From an uncultured Bacteroidota bacterium (GTDB lineage: Bacteria; Bacteroidota; Bacteroidia; Bacteroidales; SZUA-534), in NCBI GenBank assembly GCA_946186925.1, contig CAMHPA010000005.1, positions 1-64,000 on the forward strand: a stretch of 64,000 nucleotides of DNA, written 5' to 3'. Below, in pieces: positions 48,446 to 61,588 of this stretch; the stretch's first letter is position 1; each line of letters starts with the position of its first letter. Position numbers and translations under genes: made by a program. The notes beneath the pieces are model-generated. The model saw only the letters and a list, made by a program, of their open reading frames with translations, did not search any database and was not told the origin of the DNA.

Positions 48446-50392
48446 CTATTCGCAAATCACCACGCCGCCATTGCACGGAATGGTAATCGCAACTTGCTGT
48501 TTCTTGTTAATTTTAAAATCTTTAACACTGCCGTTCAGGTTGGCGTCGTCGCTGTAGAGTTTCACGGTTGAGTTGGCGTTGAGCATTGGCAGGTTCAGGT
48601 TGAGTTTAAGCGTTTCCTTCTGCGCGTTAATGCCCACAATGTACCATTTGTCGGCGTGGCGGCGCGCCAGAACAGCGTACTTTCCAGGATAGCCGTCAAT
48701 GAACTTCACCTCGTCCCAGGTTGTCGGCACCTGTTTCATAAAATCGACGGCCCAGACGGGTGCGTCGGTCAGGTTGTTGGGCGCCATAGCAAAGTGATTC
48801 ACAGCCGTTTGGAACATAACCGAAATGGCCAGCGCAAACACATCCGACGTGCGGCGCGTGTTGCCGTGCTGATTGTCGTAGGCGTAGTGCTTGTTGAGCG
48901 TGCTGCCGCCCCAGTCCATACTGCCCACCGTGTTGCGAATGAACGGGTGCAGAGTGGCGCAGAAAGCCTCGTTGTCGCACTCGTTTTGGCCGAAAGCCAG
49001 ATTCTCGCTTGCGCGGACGGCCTCACAAGCCGCAAAGTTCGGGTACATACGTTCCCAACCGCGCGGAAGCGTGCAGCCGTGGAAGATTACCAGCAGACCG
49101 TAGTCATTGGCGTCGTTCAGAATATCCTCGTAGAGTTGCATCATCGGCTGCTTGTCGCTGCCAAAGAAATCCACCTTAATTCCGCGAATACCAATGCTTT
49201 GCATCCATTTCATCTCGGCGCGGCGGGTGATTATGTTGTCCATAATTCCGCGCGGACTCTGCGGCGCGTCGTTCCAGTAGCCGTTCGAGTTGTACCACAA
49301 GTAGATAGCCACGTTTTTCTGCTTTCCGTAGTCGGCCAGTTCCTTTATTTTGTCGCGGCCGATTTGAGTGTCCCAAAGCGCGTCAATCAGCACCGACTCG
49401 AAGCCCATTGCGGCCGAAAAATCGATATACTTCTTCTGCACATCGAAGTTGGTATTGCCGTCCATTCCGATAATCCACGACCACGAGCCGCGTCCGTACT
49501 TGTATTCCTGCGACGCCTCGTAGAGCGGTTTCACATAGTCGAATGCTACCGTAGTCTCAACAATCGGTGCCAGAGTTTTGCCCAAAGTTATTGTGCGCCA
49601 AGGTGTTGACGACGGCAGAGTCATTCCAGGCGTTGAAGAGCCCAGACCGTTCATCTCGCCCTCTTGCGGAAGGCCGATAGTGTAGAGCCCGCCGTTGCCG
49701 CCCATCAGTCGGCCACCAAAGTAGCGGCCGTTCACGCCAGTTTCCGAAATCAGAATCCAGCCCTTGTCGGCGTTCTTGAACAGGCACGGGAAGGTGTAGC
49801 CTTGTCCCCAGCCGTTCTTTCCAAGTGCGTCATCCACAGTGTAATGCGTCTCGTACGAAGGTGTTGTACGCGCGAAACCGCCCATTGGGGTGGCCTGCGG
49901 GCAAAGGAAAGTGGTGGCGCCGTCGGGCAAGCGGAAGCCCGAAGCCTCTTCTTTGACCACGCAGCAGAACGTAGGACGCTGAGCCATAAGATTATAGCGG
50001 AACACAACATCGCGGTTCGACACGTAGAACTCGACACTGTAAACGTTTTTGCCGCCCTTGGCGAAGGTGAAAATGCCGCCGTTGGCCTCAACGTCAATCT
50101 TGCTCTGTTTCGAGTTGCGCAGCGTGTAACTGTCGGTGTATTTCAGGTCTTCCTTGCTGTCGGTCAGCGACATACCGTTGGTGTAGTCGCCCAAATCGAG
50201 CACCAAACCCAGCGGCGACTGCTCAAGAAACACATCGCCGTTCAGTTTCACCGAATACGACGGCTTTCCATCGGCATCCGATATGGTTACAACTATTTGT
50301 CCGTCAGGACTTTTAATCTCTTTCTCTGTCGATTGCGCACCAAAGAATCCGCACGCCAAAACCAGACCTAATAAAACCTTTTTCATTTGCAT
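48446..50392 (-). CDS. GH97 glycoside hydrolase (copy 1)
   Basis: ATPMGGFARTTPSYETHY, SWIIGMDGNTNFDVQKKYIDFSAAMGFESVLIDALWD, GIRGIKVDFFGSDKQPMMQLYEDIL, HGCTLPRGWERMYPNFAACEAVRASE. Confidence 0.9.
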   Translation of the reverse strand: MQMKKVLLGLVLACGFFGAQSTEKEIKSPDGQIVVTISDADGKPSYSVKLNGDVFLEQSPLGLVLDLGDYTNGMSLTDSKEDLKYTDSYTLRNSKQSKIDVEANGGIFTFAKGGKNVYSVEFYVSNRDVVFRYNLMAQRPTFCCVVKEEASGFRLPDGATTFLCPQATPMGGFARTTPSYETHYTVDDALGKNGWGQGYTFPCLFKNADKGWILISETGVNGRYFGGRLMGGNGGLYTIGLPQEGEMNGLGSSTPGMTLPSSTPWRTITLGKTLAPIVETTVAFDYVKPLYEASQEYKYGRGSWSWIIGMDGNTNFDVQKKYIDFSAAMGFESVLIDALWDTQIGRDKIKELADYGKQKNVAIYLWYNSNGYWNDAPQSPRGIMDNIITRRAEMKWMQSIGIRGIKVDFFGSDKQPMMQLYEDILNDANDYGLLVIFHGCTLPRGWERMYPNFAACEAVRASENLAFGQNECDNEAFCATLHPFIRNTVGSMDWGGSTLNKHYAYDNQHGNTRRTSDVFALAISVMFQTAVNHFAMAPNNLTDAPVWAVDFMKQVPTTWDEVKFIDGYPGKYAVLARRHADKWYIVGINAQKETLKLNLNLPMLNANSTVKLYSDDANLNGSVKDFKINKKQQVAITIPCNGGVVICE

Positions 50393-50609
50393 AGTGTTGA
50401 TTACGTGTTGTTTATAAATTGTATTAATAGTTTCCCCTAATTGAATTGTTAACACAAATGTAATCAAATTTTTTATAAAAAGTAAAAAATACTTTTATTT
50501 CTTTTTTGAAAAGAAAAATCGGGCGGATATTGTTTGTTGATGATAAAAACGTATTTTTGTTGGCAAAATGGTGACTGTATGGCCACCTTTTAATAAATAT
50601 TTTTGAATT

Positions 50610-51683
50610 ATGAGATACCTGACATTAGAAAAAGCCATCAGCGAATGGCAGAAAATCCAGCCGCTTTCGGAAAGTGACAAAGCGCGTTTGAGCCGCAGAT
50701 TCACCATCGATTTCAACTACAATTCGAACCACATCGAAGGTAACACGCTGACTTACGGACAGACCGAGATTCTTCTGCTTTTCGGAAAAATCATAGGTGA
50801 AGCCTATGTGAAAGATGTTCAGGATATGGCGGCAAGCAATGTCACGCTCAAAATGATGAAAGAAGAAGCACTTGTGCGGGAAACACCTTTAACTCAAAAT
50901 TTTATCCGCACGCTTCACAAAACGTTGCTGCGCGAAGATTATACCGTTTACCGTAATCTGCCAGGCGGTATGCAGACAAGTTATACCATTCACGCGGGGC
51001 AGTACAAAACGCGCCCAAACAGCGTCATCACCCGCTATGGCGACCGCTTTGAGTACGCATCACCCGAAGAAACGCCCGCGCTGATGACCGACCTTGTTGA
51101 TTGGTACAATCAGGCCGAAACCGAAGGCCGCTTGTCGCCTGTTGAAATTGCTGCGTTGTTCCACTACCGTTATATCCGCATCCACCCGTTTGAAGATGGC
51201 AACGGACGCATTGCACGGCTGTTGGTCAATTATATACTGACAAAGCACGATTACCCGATGATAGTTGTGCGCAGCCGACTGAAAAGCGAGTATCTTGAAG
51301 CCTTGCACGCAGCCGATATGCTAGTTGGTTCGGCACCACATTTGGGCGCAAACGCATCGCTTCAAGACATAAGACCTTTTTTGCAGTATTTCAAGAATTT
51401 AGTGGCGCGTGAAGTTTACAATGATGTTTGTTTCTTGACCGAACACGATGAAAATCTTTGGTGGTACGATGGTGAACGTATCGCTTTCCGTTCACCGAAT
51501 TATGGCAAACTTCTAATGCTAATGATGACCGAACCATCTTTGACTCTGACAGATATTCAGAACCATTTGGAAATCAATATGTCGGCAATTAAGAAATTAG
51601 TCGGGCAACTGATTGACAAACACTACATTGAACGTGGCACGACAGATGGTTCGTGGCGAGTTTTCATCACACCGTCGGTGTAG
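50610..51683 (+). CDS. Fic-domain protein (putative AMPylase)
   Basis: HPFEDGNGRIARLLVNYIL matches HxFx(D/E)GNGRxxR; N-terminal SNHIEGN resembles the (S/T)xxxE(G/N) inhibitory motif; C-terminal wHTH-like region. Confidence 0.92.
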   Translation: MRYLTLEKAISEWQKIQPLSESDKARLSRRFTIDFNYNSNHIEGNTLTYGQTEILLLFGKIIGEAYVKDVQDMAASNVTLKMMKEEALVRETPLTQNFIRTLHKTLLREDYTVYRNLPGGMQTSYTIHAGQYKTRPNSVITRYGDRFEYASPEETPALMTDLVDWYNQAETEGRLSPVEIAALFHYRYIRIHPFEDGNGRIARLLVNYILTKHDYPMIVVRSRLKSEYLEALHAADMLVGSAPHLGANASLQDIRPFLQYFKNLVAREVYNDVCFLTEHDENLWWYDGERIAFRSPNYGKLLMLMMTEPSLTLTDIQNHLEINMSAIKKLVGQLIDKHYIERGTTDGSWRVFITPSV

Positions 51684-51702
51684 GGTTTAACTTCTTCAAT
51701 AA

Positions 51703-51736
51703 AAAAGGCCTGACACCGAAGCATCAAGCCTTTAAA
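51703..51736 (-). terminator. Terminator between convergent fic and CE6-CE1 genes
   Basis: AAAGGCCTGA...TCAAGCCTTT with A-run (T-run on minus strand). Confidence 0.6.
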
Positions 51737-51754
51737 ATTCAGCGCTTTCGACGG

Positions 51755-53761
<2,007 letters not shown>

Positions 53762-53856
53762 TCAATCGATTCTTTTGGCACAAATATAGCAATTCGTCAA
53801 TTCAAAGAGTGCCGATTGTGCGATTTGCGAAGAAATGGGCGAATGGCGGGGTTTTG

Positions 53857-53908
53857 TCTTTTATATCGGATAAAACTTGTTGATTTTATCTTTTATAATG
53901 GATAAAAC
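53857..53908. promoter_or_regulatory. Paired ~20-bp direct repeats TCTTTTATAtCGGATAAAAC / TCTTTTATAaTGGATAAAAC
   Basis: Copies 53857-53876 and 53889-53908, start-to-start spacing 32 bp; upstream of the CE6-CE1 gene. Confidence 0.6.
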
Positions 53909-53958
53909 ACAAAAAAAACGCAATTGCCGCAAAGTGTTGGCAAATTCTAATAGCACCG

Positions 53959-55878
53959 TTAATTTTTAGAAGATTCTTCCGCAATCACAAATCCCCCGCG
54001 CGGCAGCAGTTTCACCGTTTTGGGCAGATTGTTGGCGTCGATATTGGTGATTGTCCACGGGTTATCGGGATTGCCGCTGTCGGCGAACATTTTGAACTTG
54101 CCGCTCTTGATAAAATCAAGATTCAGAGCGATTTCGCGCTCGCTGTCGCTGCCGTTGATTCCTGCCACATACCATTTGTCGTTGCGCTCGCGGGCCATTA
54201 CGGCGTACTCGCCAGGGTAGCCGCAAACGAGTTTCGTCTCGTCCCAAACGGTCGGCAGGTTGGTGAAGAACCGCTGAACTTCAGTTGGTTGCGACAGGTA
54301 ACTTGTCGGGCGGTCGGCAAGGTGCAGCACGGCCGATTCAAAAAGCACCGTCAGCGCCAACTCGTGGGCGTGCGTGGTGATGTGCGGAAACTGCGAATCG
54401 GTGAAGGTGCAAGGCGTGTAGTCCATTGAGCCCACCACGCCGCGGGTGAACGGCAGAGTGGCGTTGTGCATTGCGGCCCTGTCGGTCAGGAATGGGGCGT
54501 TGTTGTACCATTCGGCACCCATAACTGCTTCTGTACTAACCAGATTCGGATATGTTCGCTGCCAGCCGCGCGGCAGTGTGGCGCCGTGGAAATTGACCAG
54601 CAAATGGTGCTTTGCGGCGCTCTCGAGCAGTTCAATGCAGTATTGGTTTGTGCGCTGCTTGTCGCCTTCAAAGAAATCGATTTTAACGCCCGCTATGCCA
54701 TTATCTTCCAGCCATTTGAATTCTTTTTCTCGGTCTTCGGCCTTGTTCAGCCGATATTTCGGACCAGGGGCGCGGTCAACCCATTTAGTGGTTGAATTAT
54801 ACCACATTAGCAGTTTCACGCCCTTCTGTTTCGCGTAGGCGATGGCTTCGTAGATGTTGCCGCCGTGCATTTCGTCCCATTCGGCGTCGATGAGCGTGTA
54901 GGGCAGTTTCAGTTCGGCGGCCAAGTCAATGTATTGTTTTACAATCTGATAATCGCTCGAACCGTGGTTGTAGGCCCAGTAAATCCACGATGCCACACCA
55001 GGCTTAATCCATTCATTATCAGCAATTCTGCACGGCGTGCTCACGTCAGTCACAAGAGTCGATTCCACCACGTCGGCCAGCGACCCGATGATGGCCACGC
55101 GCCACGGCGTCTGCCAGCCGTCGCTCAGTGCAAGGCGGTTTTCGTCGTTTTGGATTTTGTAACTCGACGCGGCGGTGTTTCTCAAACTTGAGCCACTGTT
55201 TTTGCCTGTCATATCTGCTTCAGTGATAAGAATATACAGACTGTCTTTCGGTTCAAAAAGCGACGGGTAGGCCCAGTGGCAGCCTTCGCGTTCCTTCGGA
55301 TTTGGCCAGTAAAACTTTTCGTACGAGTCGTCGAAGCGCTGCAGCCAGCGTTTGGTCGAATCGGCAAAATGGTAGGTGGTCTGCTCTTGCAGGAAGTTGC
55401 ACTCGCTGTATCCCTTGGCCAGCGCAAAGCGGAAAGCCACGCCGTTGTTGTAGGCGCGCACAATCACGTTCTGTGTGCGGTTGTTGCGGTCAACAAAACT
55501 GAAGGTGCGCTCGGTTGCCTGATTGATGCAGTGCAAACGCTTGCCCGACAGCATTTTATAGTTGTCTTGGATGTCGATGGTTTTCGATGCGTTTTTGTAC
55601 GACAGAAAAGCGTCAGCCCCTTCTGTGAGTCCGAATTTTGGAATCGAAATCACCTTATCCCATTCACCGTCAGTCATATAATAGACGTTGAGCGACGGAA
55701 TGTTATCGACGTTCAATTCGCATTGGAAACGGATTTTGCCGTTGGGCGATGTCAGGCCCAATTTTTGGTCGAACTTGCCGTCGGCGGCACTCGAAGCACC
55801 CAGCAACGCAACTATCAGACATACAGCCGATAGGAAGATGCACGCAAGGGCACAAATCAGAAGTGAGCGTTTGTTCAT
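53959..55878 (-). CDS. GH97 glycoside hydrolase (copy 2)
   Basis: SWIYWAYNHGSSDYQIVKQYIDLAAELKLPYTLIDAEWDEMHG, GIAGVKIDFFEGDKQRTNQYC, HGATLPRGWQRTYPNLVSTEAVMGAEWYNN. Confidence 0.9.
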   Translation of the reverse strand: MNKRSLLICALACIFLSAVCLIVALLGASSAADGKFDQKLGLTSPNGKIRFQCELNVDNIPSLNVYYMTDGEWDKVISIPKFGLTEGADAFLSYKNASKTIDIQDNYKMLSGKRLHCINQATERTFSFVDRNNRTQNVIVRAYNNGVAFRFALAKGYSECNFLQEQTTYHFADSTKRWLQRFDDSYEKFYWPNPKEREGCHWAYPSLFEPKDSLYILITEADMTGKNSGSSLRNTAASSYKIQNDENRLALSDGWQTPWRVAIIGSLADVVESTLVTDVSTPCRIADNEWIKPGVASWIYWAYNHGSSDYQIVKQYIDLAAELKLPYTLIDAEWDEMHGGNIYEAIAYAKQKGVKLLMWYNSTTKWVDRAPGPKYRLNKAEDREKEFKWLEDNGIAGVKIDFFEGDKQRTNQYCIELLESAAKHHLLVNFHGATLPRGWQRTYPNLVSTEAVMGAEWYNNAPFLTDRAAMHNATLPFTRGVVGSMDYTPCTFTDSQFPHITTHAHELALTVLFESAVLHLADRPTSYLSQPTEVQRFFTNLPTVWDETKLVCGYPGEYAVMARERNDKWYVAGINGSDSEREIALNLDFIKSGKFKMFADSGNPDNPWTITNIDANNLPKTVKLLPRGGFVIAEESSKN

Positions 55879-56008
55879 TTGTCTAATCGTTTAATTGTTC
55901 AATCGGTCAATCGTTTAATCGATTATTCATTTAATTGTATTTTAAGTACTTACCATTCGTTCCCAATCATTCAATTCACCGTTTCACCAGTTCACCAATT
56001 CACCGTCA
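55878..56008. repeat. Arrays of short degenerate motifs (CTAATCGTTTAATTGTTCAATCGGTCAATCG; ATTCACCGTTTCACCAGTTCACCAATTCACCG)
   Basis: Direct reading of the intergenic region between two GH97 genes. Confidence 0.75.
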
Positions 56009-57877
56009 ATTCTGCGCAATCACAAATCCTCCGCGCGGCAGCAATTTCACCGTTTTCGGCAGACTGTTGGCGTCGATATTTTCGATTGTCCACGGGCTGT
56101 CGGCATTGCCGCTGTCGGCGAACATTGTGAACTTTCCGTCTTTTATAAAGTCAAGATTCACAGCAATTTCGCGTTCGTTGTCGGTGCCGTTGATGCCCGC
56201 AACGTACCATTTGCCATTGCTTTGGCGCGCAACAACCGCATAATCAGCAGGATAGCCGCCAACGAATTTCGTTTCGTTCCAGGCGGCAGGCAATTGCCCG
56301 AAGAAGTTTTGCACTTCCTGCGGCTGCGCCAGAAGGCTCTCGGGGCGGTCGGCAAGGTGCTGCAGGCCAGACTCAAAGAGCACCGTCAGCGCCAACTCGT
56401 GGGCGTGCGTGGTGATGTGCGGATGCTGCGAATCGGAAAAAGCGCACGGCGTGTAGTCCATTGAGCCGACAACGTTGCGCGTGAACGGCAGCGTGGCGTT
56501 GTGTGCAGCGGCCTTGTTGGTGAAGGTCGGTACGTTGTTGTACCACTCGGCGCCGTAAACCGCTTCGGTGCTCAACAGATTGGGATAGGTGCGCTGCCAG
56601 CCGCGCGGCAGGGTGGCGCCGTGGAAATTCACCGTAAGATGGTGGCGTGCAGCCGATTGCAGCAAATCGATGCAATAACTCATATTCATTTGATTGTCGC
56701 CCGAGAAAAAGTCGATTTTCACGCCCGCAACCCCGATTTTCTCGAGCCACGCGAACTCTTTCTCGCGGTCTTCGGGCTTGTTCAGGCGGAACTTCGGCCC
56801 AGGCGCGCCGTCAATCCAGCCAACCGACGAACTGTACCAAATCAGTGGCTTAACCCCCTGACTAACAGCGTATCGCACGGCGTCTTCAATGGTTTTGCCG
56901 TCCTTCATTTCGTCCCATTCGGCGTCGATGAGCGCGTACGGAAGTTTCAGACTGACAGCCAAATCCACATATTTTTTGATGATGTTGTAATCGTTCGAGC
57001 CGTGATTGTAGGCCCAGTAAATCCACGAAACCACGCCAGGCTCAATCCATTTGGTGTCGTCGATTTGGCAGTCGTCGGCCACGTCGGTAATCAGCGTAGA
57101 TTCCACAATATCAGCCAGATTGCCGATAATCGCCACGCGCCACGGCGTCAGGTGCGAGCCGCTGATTTCGGTCTCGTTCTTGTCGGGGCGGACGTTAAAA
57201 ATCTCGATGTTGTCGCCGTCGTTCCAAAGGCACGAAGCGCTGTTGTCGGCGCCCACGCCCGATTCGCTCAAAAGCACAAAAACGCTGTCCGACGGCTGCA
57301 TAAGCGCGGGGTACGACCAGCGGCAGCACCAGCCGTTTTTCACGAAAGTGCCTGAAAAACTGAACACTGCCTTCTGCTTTGCGGTGGTGTCGGGCGTGAA
57401 AAATCCTTCGTACGACTCGGCCCACTGCATAAACCAGCGGCGCGTGCCTTCCCGAATCTCGTAAGATGTTAATTCTGTGGGAATTGCCATTGGCTCGGCC
57501 ACGTTGTGGAACTGATAGCGGAAGGCGATTCCGTTGTTATAGACGCGGAAAATCAGGTCGGTGTTCGCGTCCAGCGCGGCCGTGTACTCGTTGGCCTGAT
57601 TGGTGCAGTGCGACCGCTTGCCAGCAATCATTGAGTAGTCGGCGCTCACCGCTTGCGCGAATTTCAGTTCGGGGGCGGCGGCAAGGCTGTCGTAGCCGAT
57701 TCGGGCGATTGTAAGTGCGTCATTATCAAGATATTTCACAAGATACTTGCCCGTTTCGGCATAAACGGTTATCCGTCCGTCGGGCGAAACTGCGACTTGT
57801 TCTTTTTTTGAACTGCAACTTGCTGAAATCAAAGCAATTGCAATCGCAAACAGCGATATGGCACTGCTTCTTTTCAT
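56006..57877 (-). CDS. GH97 glycoside hydrolase (copy 3)
   Basis: SWIYWAYNHGSNDYNIIKKYVDLAVSLKLPYALIDAEWDEMKDG, GVAGVKIDFFSGDNQMNMSYC; closely similar to copy 2. Confidence 0.9.
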   Translation of the reverse strand: MKRSSAISLFAIAIALISASCSSKKEQVAVSPDGRITVYAETGKYLVKYLDNDALTIARIGYDSLAAAPELKFAQAVSADYSMIAGKRSHCTNQANEYTAALDANTDLIFRVYNNGIAFRYQFHNVAEPMAIPTELTSYEIREGTRRWFMQWAESYEGFFTPDTTAKQKAVFSFSGTFVKNGWCCRWSYPALMQPSDSVFVLLSESGVGADNSASCLWNDGDNIEIFNVRPDKNETEISGSHLTPWRVAIIGNLADIVESTLITDVADDCQIDDTKWIEPGVVSWIYWAYNHGSNDYNIIKKYVDLAVSLKLPYALIDAEWDEMKDGKTIEDAVRYAVSQGVKPLIWYSSSVGWIDGAPGPKFRLNKPEDREKEFAWLEKIGVAGVKIDFFSGDNQMNMSYCIDLLQSAARHHLTVNFHGATLPRGWQRTYPNLLSTEAVYGAEWYNNVPTFTNKAAAHNATLPFTRNVVGSMDYTPCAFSDSQHPHITTHAHELALTVLFESGLQHLADRPESLLAQPQEVQNFFGQLPAAWNETKFVGGYPADYAVVARQSNGKWYVAGINGTDNEREIAVNLDFIKDGKFTMFADSGNADSPWTIENIDANSLPKTVKLLPRGGFVIAQN

Positions 57878-57883
57878 ATCAAT

Positions 57884-58882
57884 TTATTTTGTCTGATTAA
57901 CGAATTTGATTGTTCCGTCGGCGTTGAATTCCATTTCGTCAACGCAAACCGAGCGGCGTCCGATGGCGCCCTTCACGCCGTCGATTTCGAGCGTGGCGTT
58001 GTGGTAGAACAGCCACCATTTGCCGCAGAACTCAACCACCCCAGGGTGGATTGTGAAACTGTTCGCGGCTTCGCCCGTAACCTGCCCGCGGGGTGTCCAC
58101 GGGCCGCTGAACGACGGCGCTGTGGCATAGTCGATGGCTTCGCCGCCACGGCCCCACGACGCGTAAATCAGGTAGCAGGTGTCGTTGCGCTTTGTGAGCC
58201 ACGGGCCTTCGGTGTATTTCGGTACGTTAACCACCTGAATGTCACTGTCTAACTCAATCATATTGGGCTTGAGTTTGGCCATAAAGCAAGTGCCGTTGCC
58301 CCAGCAGAGCCAGGCGTCGTCGCCGTCGATGTAAACGGTCGGGTCGATGTCGTTCCACCAACCGCGAGCACCGTTCGAAGTCATTGTGTCACAAATAATT
58401 GGCTTGCCGATTGCGTCAACAAACGGACCCGTCGGCGAGTCGCTCACAGCCACGCCGATGGCGTAACCCGAGTACGGCTGCTTGCCTTGGCAGGTGATGT
58501 AGTAGTAGAATTTGCCGTTGCGCTCAACCACTTGCGCAGCCCAGGCCGTGCCCACTTTGGGCGTCACGGTATCGGCCCACGCAAAATCGCCAGGGCGCAG
58601 CACCGAGCCGTGGTCGGTCCAGGTTTCCATATCGGCGGTCGAGTAGCAGAGCCACTCGGTGATGTTGAATTCCTTGCCGCCGCCAGCGCTGTCCTGACCA
58701 GGATAGAACTCGTCGTGGCCAACGTACAGATAGAGCCTGTCACCCGAAACCATTGGTGCGGGGTCGGCAGTGAACTTATTGCGAATGAGCGGGTTGCCTT
58801 CGAAAGTGAAGGTGTTTTGCGATTGCTGCGCCGTGCAGCCAACCGCCAGCAGAGCCAGCCCGAAAAGAAGGTTTTTGTTCAT
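57884..58882 (-). CDS. GH43 glycoside hydrolase (arabinofuranosidase/xylosidase-like) lipoprotein
   Basis: LAVGCTAQ lipobox; NPLIRNKFTADPAPMVSGDRLYLYVGHDE, IDPTVYIDGDDAWLCWGNG, YTEGPWLTKRNDTCYLIYAS. Confidence 0.92.
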   Translation of the reverse strand: MNKNLLFGLALLAVGCTAQQSQNTFTFEGNPLIRNKFTADPAPMVSGDRLYLYVGHDEFYPGQDSAGGGKEFNITEWLCYSTADMETWTDHGSVLRPGDFAWADTVTPKVGTAWAAQVVERNGKFYYYITCQGKQPYSGYAIGVAVSDSPTGPFVDAIGKPIICDTMTSNGARGWWNDIDPTVYIDGDDAWLCWGNGTCFMAKLKPNMIELDSDIQVVNVPKYTEGPWLTKRNDTCYLIYASWGRGGEAIDYATAPSFSGPWTPRGQVTGEAANSFTIHPGVVEFCGKWWLFYHNATLEIDGVKGAIGRRSVCVDEMEFNADGTIKFVNQTK

Positions 58883-59054
58883 TGTTTTAATGTTTAATCG
58901 GTGAATTGGTGAATCGGTGAATCGTTTAAGGGTTTAAAAGTTTAAGACTAAACAGCGAAGCGACTTACCCCCTAAACCCTTACCAACACCCAACACCTAA
59001 CACCCAACACCATTCTGTTAACAACTTATAACTTAATAACTTATAACTTAAAAC
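58883..59054. repeat. Intergenic mosaic of several short-word repeat blocks
   Basis: GGTGAATTGGTGAATCGGTGAATCG; CTAAACAGCGAAGCG; ACCAACACCCAACACCTAACACCCAACACC; AACTTATAACTTAATAACTTATAACTTAAAACTTA. Confidence 0.85.
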
Positions 59055-60206
<1,152 letters not shown>

Positions 60207-60640
60207 TTATAGTTTTTTTTGACATTAAATTCATATTGGCAAACATAATTAAATGGTTTTTAACCACAATTTTCCGCAATATTGAAAATCGGCTTATTCG
60301 TGCGCCGCAGATTGGTGTTCGTAGATTTTTTGTTTTGCCTTGCGGCGAATGGCGGTGAATGGCGGCGGTTTTCGTGCATTGTCCCGATGGTGTTTTTTAT
60401 CGCACAGACGATACCGCCACGATAGTTGTTGGGAACACGGATTTTTTGAACGCAGATGACGCAGATTTAACGGATTGGCGCAGATTTTTCTATGCAACAC
60501 CAATGCCCGCCCGCATGTAGATGCGGCGCGCTGCGTCTCTGCGTTTTGTGCACCCAATATAAACCTGCAAGGCCGCTATCCTTGCAATGTTTTGCGTTTG
60601 TTCTTGCACTGCCCCCAATAACTATCGGGAAATCTGCCAA

Positions 60641-61507
60641 TCAGTTTATGGCTTCGCGAATGGTGGCGTTAAGAATATGCACATCGGTCAGATTGCCGCC
60701 GGTCCATACAACCCAGTATATGCCGCGCTCGCCATCATCGTCGGCCAGCTCGAGCATGTGCCGGATTTCGCCCAAAGTACATGTAAACGATTGTTCGCCA
60801 ATCTTTTTCAGTATTATGTTCCGCCCGGGGCAGACGGCTTCAATCACATCGGCGCTTGAGCATACCATGCCGATTACCCAGTTGTTCATGGGCACGACAG
60901 TGCCCGAATCAGACACGAAGGTCATCTCGCCATTGGCGTAGTAGTTGAATGAAACCAAAGCTTCATCGCTATAGCCGTCGAATTCCGATGCGTCGATAAA
61001 GCTGTCGTGCATTTTTAACTCATGGTTTTCGCCATACTGTGTCGCCTTGCGGAATTCCGCGCTTTTAACAACAATGTCGCATGGGCGCTTACTCATCACG
61101 TAGGCTTCAACCACGTGCGATTTGCCTTCCGGGTCAAGGTCGACGCGCAAGGTTGTGCGGCCGTTGACTATCGGTGCCGACTCTGATGTTATAATACTCG
61201 ATGTTGTGTATCTGACATTCAGGAAAAGTGTTGTGGTATCGGTGGTGATGTTGTCAACCGTCACAACCAACTGGTCGTAATCGCTGAAGTTGGCGGCAGG
61301 TTTAATGCTGTCGTCGCCAAACGACCAACCGCACCCTGCCCAGTTTTCAGTGTAGTGCATGCGGTGTGTCTCCGCGTTATATTCGCCACGCCAAGTAAGG
61401 TTTACTTCATCGGGGCTAAGTATGTATTTTGTGTCGCTTGGTGTGCTGCACGCAACGGCAAAAGCTGCTGTGGCCAGCACTACAATTTTATTAAAAGTTG
61501 TTTTCAT
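60641..61507 (-). CDS. Uncharacterised lipoprotein (twin copy 2)
   Basis: Lipobox FAVACSTPS; LTWRGEYNAETHRMHYTENWAGCGWSFGDDS...; strongly similar to 61589-62461. Confidence 0.8.
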   Translation of the reverse strand: MKTTFNKIVVLATAAFAVACSTPSDTKYILSPDEVNLTWRGEYNAETHRMHYTENWAGCGWSFGDDSIKPAANFSDYDQLVVTVDNITTDTTTLFLNVRYTTSSIITSESAPIVNGRTTLRVDLDPEGKSHVVEAYVMSKRPCDIVVKSAEFRKATQYGENHELKMHDSFIDASEFDGYSDEALVSFNYYANGEMTFVSDSGTVVPMNNWVIGMVCSSADVIEAVCPGRNIILKKIGEQSFTCTLGEIRHMLELADDDGERGIYWVVWTGGNLTDVHILNATIREAIN

Positions 61508-61588
61508 TTATTTATTCTTAACGGATATACTTACGTATTTTTTTCTCTCTTGTCATATTTTGCAAGGTTTCTTACGAGTTCTGTTCGA

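Noticed and set aside
48656-49609. 317-aa plus-strand ORF
   Set aside because: Antisense to GH97; no domain features.
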